A stretch of DNA of 6,294 nucleotides from Clostridia bacterium (GTDB lineage: Bacteria; Bacillota_A; Clostridia; Oscillospirales; CAG-272): assembly GCA_017529175.1 (NCBI GenBank), contig JAFXNX010000177.1:1-6294 (forward strand). The letters run 5' to 3'. The position numbers and the translations under genes are program-made. Below the pieces are notes generated by a model, which had not been told where the DNA came from, ran no database searches, and was given only the letters and a program-made list of their open reading frames with translations. Below are positions 1 through 6,080 of this stretch, in pieces. Within the stretch, counting starts at the first letter, position 1. Every line of letters starts with the position of its first letter.

Positions 1-675
1 CTTTTATCACGTGTATTTCACACGAAAGGAAACGTGTTTTACATAAACGGTCCCGACACTCTGCCGCCTCCGCTTACAAAAGAAGAGGAGGACGAGGCGA
101 TAAGCCGTATGGGCGAAGCGCGCTTCAGAGAATCTCTGATCGAACATAACCTTCGTCTTGTGGTATATATCGCAAAGAAATTCGAAAACTGCGACGTCGG
201 ACTTGAAGACCTGATCTCAATAGGTACGATCGGTTTGATAAAAGCTGTCAATACTTTTTGTCCGGACAAGAGCATAAAACTTGCGACGTACGCTTCGAGA
301 TGTATTGAAAACGAGATACTTATGTATATAAGGAAGTCATCCCAGCACCGCGCCGACGTGTCGATAGACGAGCCTCTGAACGTTGACTGGGACGGAAACG
401 AGCTGCTTCTTTCCGACGTTCTCGGCTGCGATGAGGACTCCGTCAGCCGCAGTATGGAGCAGAAGGAGGACGAGAGTATAATCCGCGCGGCGATATCGGT
501 ACTCACCGAGCGCGAAAAGAGAATAATCGAGATGCGCTTCGGTATGTCAGGGGAAAGGGAGTATACTCAGAAAGAAGTCGCAGATATCATGGGTATCTCT
601 CAATCGTATATATCGAGACTTGAGAAAAAAATCATAGAAAAACTGCACGAAATGGTTAAGGACAAAATATTCTGA
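1..675 (+). CDS. sigE: RNA polymerase sporulation sigma factor SigE (pro-sigma-E), 5' end missing
   Basis: Sigma-70 family factor that directs early mother-cell transcription during sporulation after its N-terminal pro-sequence is removed by SpoIIGA. Counting from the GTG at 34 as residue 1: a [12 protein letters not shown] segment sits at 3-14, region 2.1 ([12 protein letters not shown]) at 39-50, region 2.2 ([14 protein letters not shown]) at 59-72, regions 2.3/2.4 ([19 protein letters not shown]) at 83-101, the SigE-typical [14 protein letters not shown] at 118-131, and the region 4.2 helix-turn-helix ([22 protein letters not shown]) at 178-199. The LPPPL and DWDGNELL motifs favour SigE over SigK, SigF or SigG. 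The frame is open to base 1 and the codons before GTG 34 read [11 protein letters not shown], which resembles the end of a SigE pro-sequence. GTG 34 is therefore probably an internal Val, only 3 nt after AAAGGA, and the gene likely starts outside the window. No convincing terminator follows. Confidence 0.93.
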   Translation, partial: LLSRVFHTKGNVFYINGPDTLPPPLTKEEEDEAISRMGEARFRESLIEHNLRLVVYIAKKFENCDVGLEDLISIGTIGLIKAVNTFCPDKSIKLATYASRCIENEILMYIRKSSQHRADVSIDEPLNVDWDGNELLLSDVLGCDEDSVSRSMEQKEDESIIRAAISVLTEREKRIIEMRFGMSGEREYTQKEVADIMGISQSYISRLEKKIIEKLHEMVKDKIF

Positions 676-696
676 AAAGTTTTTTTGTATTAAGGG

Positions 697-725
697 TTGA
701 TTTTTACAATTTATTATGATATAAT
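697..725 (+). promoter_or_regulatory. Sigma-A promoter of rpmE
   Basis: A -35 element TTGATT (697-702) is followed after exactly 17 nt by a consensus -10 TATAAT (720-725), preceded by TG at 717-718 (extended -10). The predicted start of transcription is near 732, giving a leader of about 30 nt before rpmE. The surrounding AT-rich, non-coding sequence fits a strong housekeeping promoter. This suggests rpmE is expressed independently of the sporulation gene upstream. Confidence 0.85.
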
Positions 726-747
726 GCTACGGTAAAATGAAAATCTG

Positions 748-754
748 TAAGGAG
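748..754 (+). promoter_or_regulatory. Ribosome binding site of rpmE (sets the start at 763)
   Basis: TAAGGAG lies 8 nt before ATG 763. The in-frame GTG at 754 overlaps the last base of this site, so it cannot be the start that the site serves. The site continues as TGAT, extending complementarity to the 16S rRNA 3' end. Confidence 0.88.
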
Positions 755-762
755 TGATAAAG

Positions 763-978
763 ATGAAGGAAGGAATCCATCCCGAATATAAGGAAGTTAC
801 TATCCGTTGCGCTTGCGGCGAAACAGTAGTTACACGTTCCACAAAGAGCGATGCAAACGGCGAGATCCGCGTTGAAATTTGCTCAAAGTGCCATCCTTTC
901 TACACCGGTAAGCAGAAGGTCGTAGATACAGGCGGACGTGTTGATAAGTTCAACAAACGTTTACAGCGCGCAAAATAA
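763..978 (+). CDS. rpmE: 50S ribosomal protein L31 (zinc-binding, C+ type)
   Basis: A 71-residue ribosomal protein of the large subunit that sits near the central protuberance and bridges to the small subunit. It begins [19 protein letters not shown], the typical L31 start. Four cysteines in the CxC and CxxC arrangement (C16, C18, C40, C43) are present, so this is the zinc-containing form rather than the Zur-controlled cysteine-free paralogue. The ending, with [19 protein letters not shown], is also characteristic. From memory it is about five residues longer than B. subtilis RpmE, mostly between the two cysteine pairs. It has its own strong promoter upstream and a hairpin terminator 11 nt after the stop, so it looks like a single-gene unit. 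Start chosen at ATG 763 because of the well-placed TAAGGAG. Confidence 0.97.
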   Translation: MKEGIHPEYKEVTIRCACGETVVTRSTKSDANGEIRVEICSKCHPFYTGKQKVVDTGGRVDKFNKRLQRAK

Positions 979-989
979 TTTGGTTTATT

Positions 990-1029
990 CCGGATAAGAG
1001 AAGTAACTCTTATCCGGTTTTTCCTTTTT
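990..1029 (+). terminator. Rho-independent terminator after rpmE
   Basis: A perfect 11-bp stem, CCGGATAAGAG (990-1000) with CTCTTATCCGG (1007-1017), encloses a 6-nt loop AAGTAA. It is followed by TTTTT (1018-1022), CC and a second TTTTT (1025-1029). It ends only 9 nt before the GTG codon at 1039, leaving no room for a promoter between the terminator and hflX. Confidence 0.93.
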
Positions 1030-1032
1030 GCG

Positions 1033-1044
1033 AAGAAGGTGATC
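1033..1044 (+). promoter_or_regulatory. Extended Shine-Dalgarno of hflX overlapping the GTG codon
   Basis: AAGAAGGTGATC matches AAGGAGGTGATC, the sequence complementary to the usual 16S rRNA 3' end, at 11 of 12 positions. The GTG at 1039-1041 is part of this match. The codon at the usual distance is ATT at 1045 (5 nt after AGAAGG, the same spacing as in dnaG here). Whether initiation is at GTG 1039 or ATT 1045 is open; both are in the same frame. Confidence 0.6.
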
Positions 1045-2409
1045 ATTACGGAATACACAGATAATCAGTCAATTAACGAAAGCGCCGACTCCGGCGAAGT
1101 CGAAAACGATTGCGACCGCTCGTTCGGCGCGATACTCGTATCTCTCTTTTCCGGCGCGGACGACGATGACGCAAGGATATCTCTTGAAGAGCTATCTCGC
1201 CTTGTCGATACCGCGGGAGGGCGCGCGCTCGGCGTCGTCACGCAGACGCGCGATAAGCCGGATGCGAGAACGTATATAGGCAAGGGTAAGCTTGAAGAAC
1301 TCGCAACTCTTCTTGACTCGACAGGAGCCGACGTTGCGGTGTTTGATACGGAACTTTCCCCCGCGCAGATAAAATGTATTGAAGACGCGCTTGAAGAAAG
1401 GGCGACTGTCATAGACAGAAGTATGCTGATCCTCGATATTTTCGCCGCCAGAGCGACGAGCGCCGAAGGGCGTCTTCAGGTCGAGCTCGCGCAGCTCAAA
1501 TATACTGCGCCGAGACTGATGGGAAAGGGACGCGATATGTCCCGTCTCGGCGGCGGAGTCGGTACGAGAGGACCGGGAGAATCAAAGCTTGAGATAGATC
1601 GCAGACGCCTCAAAACGAAGGTGCGCCGTCTTGAAGACGAGATAGAAAGAATAGGCGAGATAAGAAAGACTCAAAGAGCGTCGAGAGTCAGAGGCGGCAT
1701 CGCCTGCTGCGCGGTAGTAGGTTATACTAACGCGGGAAAGTCGACGCTTCTTAACACCCTGACGGACGCAGATATACTTTCGGAGGACAAGCTCTTTGCG
1801 ACTCTTGATCCCACGACGAGACAGTACGTTCTTCCGTCGGGCAGAAAGATCCTTTTGACAGATACAGTCGGTTTTATAAGAAATCTGCCTCATCATCTTA
1901 TTTCCGCGTTCAGAAGTACGCTTGATGAAGCGGTATACGCAGATCTGCTCATAATCGTGTGCGACGCGTCGGACGAGAATCTCGCAACGGAGCTTGAAGT
2001 CACGAGAAGCACTCTTTGCGACCTCGGAGCTTCCGGAAAACCGACTCTTATCGTATTCAACAAGTGCGACGCGATCGAGGACAAGAACGCTCTTTTGTCA
2101 ATGAAAGCTCTTGCTGACGGCGCCGACGAGACGTCCGTCTTCATATCCGCGCTGACAGGCGAAGGTATAGATGAGTTTTCCGAAAAGCTTGAGAAGATGC
2201 TCTCGTGCGGAAAGCGCAGAGTAGAGCTTGAAATACCTCTTTCTGAGAGCGGGATCGTGGCGACCGTCTATAAGATCTGCGAGGACGTCGAGGTCGAGTA
2301 TACGGACGACGGCGTAAAAGCATCGGCTCTGGTCGATGAAAAGAGCGCCGGAAGACTTAAAAAATATATCGTGGATTATGACGCGATATTTATTAATGAA
2401 GAACTGTAA
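1039..2409 (+). CDS. hflX: GTPase HflX, ribosome-associated
   Basis: HflX-family GTPase of about 456 residues (typical members are about 420-430). It binds the 50S subunit and is known in other bacteria to split stalled or idle ribosomes under stress. Counting from GTG 1039: the N-terminal HflX domain runs from about residue 30 (AILVSLF, then EELSRLVDTAGG and YIGKGKLEEL near 79-88). The glycine-rich GGGVGTRGPGESKLE lies near 171-185 and leads into a helical, charged linker. The G domain shows G1 GYTNAGKST 228-236, G2 DPTTR 257-261, G3 DTVGF 275-279, G4 NKCD 341-344 and G5 SAL 370-372. A short C-terminal domain follows (SGIVATVYKI onward). All nucleotide-binding motifs are intact. No ATG, GTG or TTG lies in frame between the rpmE stop and 1039, and the true start may be ATT 1045. 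The next gene starts 11 nt after the stop, suggesting co-transcription. Confidence 0.95.
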   Translation: MIITEYTDNQSINESADSGEVENDCDRSFGAILVSLFSGADDDDARISLEELSRLVDTAGGRALGVVTQTRDKPDARTYIGKGKLEELATLLDSTGADVAVFDTELSPAQIKCIEDALEERATVIDRSMLILDIFAARATSAEGRLQVELAQLKYTAPRLMGKGRDMSRLGGGVGTRGPGESKLEIDRRRLKTKVRRLEDEIERIGEIRKTQRASRVRGGIACCAVVGYTNAGKSTLLNTLTDADILSEDKLFATLDPTTRQYVLPSGRKILLTDTVGFIRNLPHHLISAFRSTLDEAVYADLLIIVCDASDENLATELEVTRSTLCDLGASGKPTLIVFNKCDAIEDKNALLSMKALADGADETSVFISALTGEGIDEFSEKLEKMLSCGKRRVELEIPLSESGIVATVYKICEDVEVEYTDDGVKASALVDEKSAGRLKKYIVDYDAIFINEEL

Positions 2410-2420
2410 CGGAGCGCACA

Positions 2421-3056
2421 ATGTCAGAAAACAAAACGAGAAAGACCGTTTCGCGGAGCGCTGAGGCAAAGATCGAAGAAAAGAGATCCGAGTTCATAGC
2501 AAATGTCGCCCCGGTGTCAAGCGAAGACGAGGCGCGCGCATTTATCGAATCTGTTAAGAAGAAATATTACGATGCAAAGCACAACGTATTCGCGTACGTT
2601 CTCGCCGGAGGAAACGTGTCGCGATTCACCGACGACGGCGAACCGAAGGGCTCTGCCGGAATACCCGTTCTCGGAGTGATAAACAAGTACGCGCTCGACG
2701 GCGTTTGTATCGTGGTAACGCGATATTTCGGTGGAATACTCCTCGGCACAGGGGGACTTGTCAGAGCTTATTCTGCCGCCGCGAAGGAAGCGATAGACGC
2801 GGCGGGCGTATCCGATATGGTCGAGTACGACGTGCTTGAATTTACGTGCTCTTATTCTGACTATACGAAGATATCGCCGAAGCTCGAGTCACTCGGGTGC
2901 AAAGAGGAAGAGGCGCAATTTGAGGCGGACGTGCGCGTTCGCGTATCGTGTCTTCCGTCAGACGCCGCCGCGCTTGCAGAGTTCTTGAGTCAGACGACTT
3001 CCGGAAAGAGTGTTCCCGCGCAGCTTTATTCAGAGGAGAGAGTCAGGCGTCAATAA
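2421..3056 (+). CDS. yigZ: YigZ / IMPACT family protein (UPF0029)
   Basis: A 211-residue cytosolic protein of the YigZ (B. subtilis YvyE) / IMPACT family. Eukaryotic IMPACT regulates the kinase GCN2; the bacterial role is not established, though a link to translation or nucleic-acid binding is often proposed. The N-terminal domain has KRSEFIANV (21-29), the conserved DAKHNVFAYV (51-60), DDGEPKGSAGIPVL (71-84) and the family signature RYFGGILLGTGGLVRAYS (101-118). The C-terminal part (about 135-205) corresponds to the DUF1949-like ferredoxin-type fold. The length is usual for the family. The start at ATG 2421 is supported by GGAG at 2411-2414 with a 6-nt gap. It follows hflX by 11 nt, so the pair probably forms a two-gene operon ended by the hairpin at 3095-3164. 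Confidence 0.93.
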   Translation: MSENKTRKTVSRSAEAKIEEKRSEFIANVAPVSSEDEARAFIESVKKKYYDAKHNVFAYVLAGGNVSRFTDDGEPKGSAGIPVLGVINKYALDGVCIVVTRYFGGILLGTGGLVRAYSAAAKEAIDAAGVSDMVEYDVLEFTCSYSDYTKISPKLESLGCKEEEAQFEADVRVRVSCLPSDAAALAEFLSQTTSGKSVPAQLYSEERVRRQ

Positions 3057-3058
3057 CC

Positions 3059-3079
3059 TTTATTTCCGTTTATTTTCCG
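3059..3079 (+). repeat. Short tandem repeat TTTATTTCCG / TTTATTTTCCG
   Basis: Two adjacent near-identical units, 10 and 11 nt (3059-3068 and 3069-3079), lie directly after the yigZ stop. The second unit can also form a weak 6-bp hairpin with AATAAA at 3080-3085. No function is evident. Confidence 0.45.
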
Positions 3080-3094
3080 AATAAATTCAGAAGC

Positions 3095-3164
3095 AAAAAA
3101 GTCATTTGAGCAGAATTTGCGTATTTATTATGTAGAAAATGCAATCTGCTAAATGACTTTTTTT
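3095..3164 (+). terminator. Long imperfect hairpin terminator between yigZ and dgt
   Basis: AAAAAAGTCATTT (3095-3107) pairs with AAATGACTTTTTT (3151-3163). AGCAGA (3109-3114) pairs with TCTGCT (3145-3150) after one bulged G, and TTGC (3117-3120) pairs with GCAA (3141-3144) after a 2-nt bulge. The loop is 3121-3140. The right arm ends in seven T's (3158-3164). The A-tract in the left arm means it could also act on the opposite strand, although no opposing gene is nearby. It ends 3 nt before the dgt ribosome binding site. Confidence 0.8.
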
Positions 3165-3167
3165 GTC

Positions 3168-3173
3168 GGAGGA
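3168..3173 (+). promoter_or_regulatory. Ribosome binding site of dgt (sets the start at 3177)
   Basis: GGAGGA lies just before ATG 3177 (4 nt after GGAGG). The upstream in-frame ATG at 3153 lies inside the terminator stem with no ribosome binding site of its own. The next ATG at 3192 is too far away. Confidence 0.85.
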
Positions 3174-3176
3174 AGC

Positions 3177-4190
3177 ATGACAGTCAGTGAAATGTTCTGC
3201 GAACGTGAAAAGAATTATCTTTCTCCGTTTGCTTTTTTAACTTCAAATACTCGCGGCAGAGACTATCCTTATGAGCCGTGTCCGAACAGGACCGAGTTTC
3301 AGCGCGACCGCGATAAGATCATACATTCAAAATCGTTCAGAAGACTTATGCACAAAACACAGGTCTTTCTTTTTCCAGTAGACGAACACTACCGCACGAG
3401 GATGACGCATACGCTCGAGGTATCGCAGATCGCCCGCATCATATGCCGCGCTCTGAACTTGAACGAAGACCTTTGCGAAGCAGCCGCCCTCGGACACGAT
3501 ATCGGACATACGCCGTTCGGTCACGCCGGGGAACTGGTTATGCAGGAGTGTTTCGATCCGTCGTTCACTCATTATAAGCAGAGTCTTCGTGTCGTTGAAA
3601 AACTTGAGAACGACGGTGCGGGACTCAACCTTACGTGGGAAGTAAGAGACGGTATACTGAATCACACGGGCAGCTGTATGGCTTCCACTCTCGAAGGGGT
3701 CATCGTTAAGTTTGCCGACCGTATCGCATACATAAATCACGATATTGACGACGCGTGCCGCGCCGGTATAATGGTGCAGGAGGATATCCCGAAGGATATT
3801 CTCGAGCTTCTCGGCGACCGTCACGGGCAGAGGATAAACACCATGGTATCGTCCGTCATCGAGGCGAGTACGGGCAAGCCCGAGATCTCCATGACAAAGG
3901 ACGTGGGTGAGGCGACGGAACGCCTTCGCAAGTTCCTTTTTGACGCCGTATACAGAAACCCTGTCGCAAAATCCGAAGAGTCAAAGGCGAAGGAGATGCT
4001 CGCGATCCTTTACGAGCATTTCGTAAAGCATCCCGCGGAGATACCCGCTCCTTATTCAAAATTTATTGAGAGCGATTCAGTTGAGCGCTGCGCGTGCGAT
4101 TACATCTCAAGTCTCACCGACCGCTCTGCGATCGACACTTATAAGAATCTGTTTATTCCGTCGGTTTGGAGAACGCCTGACGGAGTTTGA
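3177..4190 (+). CDS. dgt: dGTPase-like dNTP triphosphohydrolase (HD superfamily)
   Basis: A 337-residue HD-domain enzyme expected to hydrolyse deoxynucleoside triphosphates to deoxynucleosides and tripolyphosphate, lowering the dNTP pool. Counting from ATG 3177: YLSPFAFLTSNTRGR (14-28) and FQRDRDKIIHSKSFRRL (41-57) are the conserved N-terminal blocks. The metal-binding HD set is H78 (in RMTHTLEVSQIAR), H107-D108 (GHDIGHTPFGHAGE, 106-119) and D181 (KFADRIAYINHD). H111 and H116 are the extra active-site histidines of this family. All key residues are present. It is the shorter Gram-positive dgt type (around 330-345 residues) rather than the roughly 500-residue enterobacterial Dgt. Substrate preference (dGTP versus all dNTPs) cannot be read from sequence. 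The start fits family members beginning MTxRE. It precedes dnaG, a frequent arrangement in Clostridia. The gene probably relies on read-through or on a promoter inside the hairpin upstream. Confidence 0.93.
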   Translation: MTVSEMFCEREKNYLSPFAFLTSNTRGRDYPYEPCPNRTEFQRDRDKIIHSKSFRRLMHKTQVFLFPVDEHYRTRMTHTLEVSQIARIICRALNLNEDLCEAAALGHDIGHTPFGHAGELVMQECFDPSFTHYKQSLRVVEKLENDGAGLNLTWEVRDGILNHTGSCMASTLEGVIVKFADRIAYINHDIDDACRAGIMVQEDIPKDILELLGDRHGQRINTMVSSVIEASTGKPEISMTKDVGEATERLRKFLFDAVYRNPVAKSEESKAKEMLAILYEHFVKHPAEIPAPYSKFIESDSVERCACDYISSLTDRSAIDTYKNLFIPSVWRTPDGV

Positions 4191-4205
4191 CCCCGATAGT
4201 CTTTG

Positions 4206-4226
4206 CGCGGCGTATTCGGTGCCGCG
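4206..4226 (+). repeat. GC-rich inverted repeat in the dgt-dnaG gap
   Basis: CGCGGC (4206-4211) and GCCGCG (4221-4226) form a perfect 6-bp stem with a 9-nt loop. No T-run follows, so it is not a standard terminator. It abuts the AT-rich palindrome that begins at 4227. Confidence 0.55.
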
Positions 4227-4250
4227 AATTTGTAACAATGATTACAAATT
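4227..4250 (+). promoter_or_regulatory. Perfect 9-bp palindrome upstream of dnaG (possible operator or RNA hairpin)
   Basis: AATTTGTAA (4227-4235) and TTACAAATT (4242-4250) are exact inverted repeats separated by CAATGA. The centre is about 36 nt before the dnaG ATG. It could be a dimeric-repressor binding site or an RNA stem-loop that affects processing or translation. It does not match a binding site I recognise: Rex, Fur/PerR and LexA boxes have different cores. The symmetry is seen; the function is inferred. Confidence 0.5.
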
Positions 4251-4262
4251 ACCGATAAGAAT

Positions 4263-4269
4263 AAAGGAG
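4263..4269 (+). promoter_or_regulatory. Ribosome binding site of dnaG
   Basis: AAAGGAG is placed 5 nt before ATG 4275 and supports that codon as the start of the primase. Confidence 0.88.
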
Positions 4270-4274
4270 TCATT

Positions 4275-6047
4275 ATGTCAAGAATACCGCAGAATATAAT
4301 TGAAGATATCAAATACAGGAATCCGATCGAAGACGTTATTTCTTCATATGTAACGCTGACAAGGGCGGGCTCCAACATGAAAGGGCTTTGTCCGTTCCAC
4401 AGTGAAAAGACGCCGTCGTTTACGGTTTATACCGGCTCATCGAGCTTTTATTGTTTCGGATGCGGCGCGGGAGGGGACGTTGTCTCGTTCATAATGAGAG
4501 CTGAGAATCTCGATTATCCGTCCGCGATAGAGTATCTTGCAAAACGAGTGGGGATAACGCTCCCGGAGTTTAACGACGCAAACTTCTATCAGAAGGGCGT
4601 GTCGAGGTCGAGAGTTCTTGAAATGAACGTAGATGCCGCAAAGTTTTTCAGGGAAAAGCTCTTTGACGACGCCGCAGGCGCGGCGGCAAGAGCGTATCTT
4701 TTGAACAGACGTCTCGGCGTACCGATAATAAAACGCTTCGGGATCGGATATGCGCCGAATTCCTTCGGCGCGCTTCACGATCACTTGAAGGGGCTCGGAT
4801 ATAAGGACGAGGAAATGATCGAGGCGGCGCTTTGCAGGAAAAGCGAAAAGACAGGCGGCGCTTACGACTTTTTCAGAAACCGCATAATGTTTCCGCTGAT
4901 CGATACTTCGGGAAACATCGTCGCGTTCGGAGGAAGGTCTCTCGATGAGAAACCTCTCCAAAAATATATGAACTCGACCGATACGCCGGCGTTCAATAAG
5001 AGAAAAACTCTTTTCGGACTTAACTTTGCGAAAAATCACGCGTCCGACGGTTTGATACTCGTGGAAGGTAACGTCGACGTTGTAACGCTTCACCAGGCGG
5101 GTTTTGAAAATGCCGTCGCAACGCTCGGCACCGCGATCACGGAAGATCACGCAAGACTTATCAAAAAATACACCGATCTCGTTTACATATCATACGACAG
5201 CGACGAGGCGGGCGTTAAGGCGACTGATAAGGCGGTACGAAAGCTCGACGAAGTCGGGATCGATACCAGAATGATAAATATTGAAGGCGCAAAAGACCCC
5301 GACGAATATATAGTCAAATACGGAACGGAAGCGTTCAGGAAGCTGATTGAACGGAGCCGAAACAGGTTTGACTTTATAGTGAAAAAGGTCACGTCCAAAT
5401 ACGATCTTTTAAACGATGAGGATAAAGTGAAAGCAGCGCGCGAGCTCGCTTATGAAGCTGCGAAAATGTCCTCGAAGGTCGAACGTGATATTTTCGCATC
5501 AAAGGTCGCGGACGTTTTGGAGATCAACAGAAAGAGCTTTGAGATCGACGTCGCCTCCGAGATCAGAAAACGGAGAGGACGGGAGAAGCGCGAAGAACGC
5601 GAAGAGATAATCAGGGAAACTTCGGGCATTTCGGACAGAGTAAACAGAGATTTTGCAAAGAATCCGAGGGCGGCAAAGCTCGAGGAGACGGCTCTCGGTA
5701 TAATGCTTATCTGTCCGGAGTTTATACAAAAAAACAAAAAAATGAAATATCTCACCTCGGATGATTTCATAACGGATTACGGAAAACGCCTCTTCGGTAT
5801 TATGATGGGGACCGGAGAAGACGATGAATTTGATTTTTCCGTTCTGAACGAAAAGTTTACTCCCGATGAAGTCTCGCGAGCGCAAAAGCTCATCACAAGC
5901 AGGATGAAGCTTTCAAATACCGACGACGTGTTCCGCGAAGCGGCCGAGGCGTTGAGAGCCGAGGCGTCAAGGATAAACAATAAAACGGACGAGAGCACGG
6001 ACGACGACATAACGGCGTTTATCAAAAAAAGACGTGAAGAAAAATAA
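4275..6047 (+). CDS. dnaG: DNA primase DnaG
   Basis: A 590-residue primase that makes RNA primers for chromosome replication and works with the replicative helicase. The CHC2 zinc finger is C39, H42, C60, C63 (CPFHSEKTPSF and FYCFGCGAGGD). The RNA-polymerase core follows, with DFFRNRIMFPLID (198-210), GRSLDEKPLQKYMNS (220-234) and TLFGLNFAK. The TOPRIM fold has the catalytic Glu in VEGNVD (E264, D268), the acidic pair in YDSDEAG (D308, D310) and the KDPDE motif at 340-344. Residues from about 440 to the end form a charged linker and the C-terminal helicase-interaction domain. The length is normal (about 600). EGNVD differs from the commoner EGYMD, but the acidic residues are kept. It lies 84 nt after dgt and 33 nt before a Lys-rich gene that is probably rpoD. 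I saw no clear sigma-A promoter directly upstream, so it is probably transcribed with dgt. Confidence 0.97.
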   Translation: MSRIPQNIIEDIKYRNPIEDVISSYVTLTRAGSNMKGLCPFHSEKTPSFTVYTGSSSFYCFGCGAGGDVVSFIMRAENLDYPSAIEYLAKRVGITLPEFNDANFYQKGVSRSRVLEMNVDAAKFFREKLFDDAAGAAARAYLLNRRLGVPIIKRFGIGYAPNSFGALHDHLKGLGYKDEEMIEAALCRKSEKTGGAYDFFRNRIMFPLIDTSGNIVAFGGRSLDEKPLQKYMNSTDTPAFNKRKTLFGLNFAKNHASDGLILVEGNVDVVTLHQAGFENAVATLGTAITEDHARLIKKYTDLVYISYDSDEAGVKATDKAVRKLDEVGIDTRMINIEGAKDPDEYIVKYGTEAFRKLIERSRNRFDFIVKKVTSKYDLLNDEDKVKAARELAYEAAKMSSKVERDIFASKVADVLEINRKSFEIDVASEIRKRRGREKREEREEIIRETSGISDRVNRDFAKNPRAAKLEETALGIMLICPEFIQKNKKMKYLTSDDFITDYGKRLFGIMMGTGEDDEFDFSVLNEKFTPDEVSRAQKLITSRMKLSNTDDVFREAAEALRAEASRINNKTDESTDDDITAFIKKRREEK

Positions 6048-6080
6048 ATCGTAATTCTTAAATATGGAAAGGGAAAAACG

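Noticed and set aside
638..686. Possible terminator after sigE (AAAAACT at 638-644 with AGTTTTT at 678-684 and a T-run)
   Set aside because: The stem is only 7 bp, almost all A-T, with a 33-nt loop reaching into the coding region, so it is unlikely to fold or terminate efficiently.
754..762. GTG at 754 as the start of rpmE
   Set aside because: It overlaps the TAAGGAG ribosome binding site. ATG 763 is well placed and gives the standard L31 N-terminus MKEGIHP.
3153..3176. ATG at 3153 as the start of dgt
   Set aside because: It lies in the right arm of the terminator hairpin, has no ribosome binding site and would translate the T-tract. ATG 3177 follows GGAGGA.
3327..3824. 165-codon open frame on the - strand inside dgt
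   Set aside because: It is antisense to the conserved HD domain, with no family resemblance; a compositional shadow.
4230..4259. Promoter candidate TTGTAA-18-GATAAG before dnaG
   Set aside because: Transcription would start at about the ribosome binding site (4263-4269), removing it from the message, and both hexamers match only 4 of 6 positions.
4066..4299. 77-codon open frame on the + strand spanning the dgt-dnaG gap
   Set aside because: It starts at a TTG without a ribosome binding site, overlaps dgt and runs into dnaG in another frame. No recognisable product.
4437..5150. 237-codon open frame on the - strand inside dnaG
   Set aside because: It lies wholly opposite a complete, conserved primase gene. 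It has no recognisable domain and is explained by codon bias on the sense strand.
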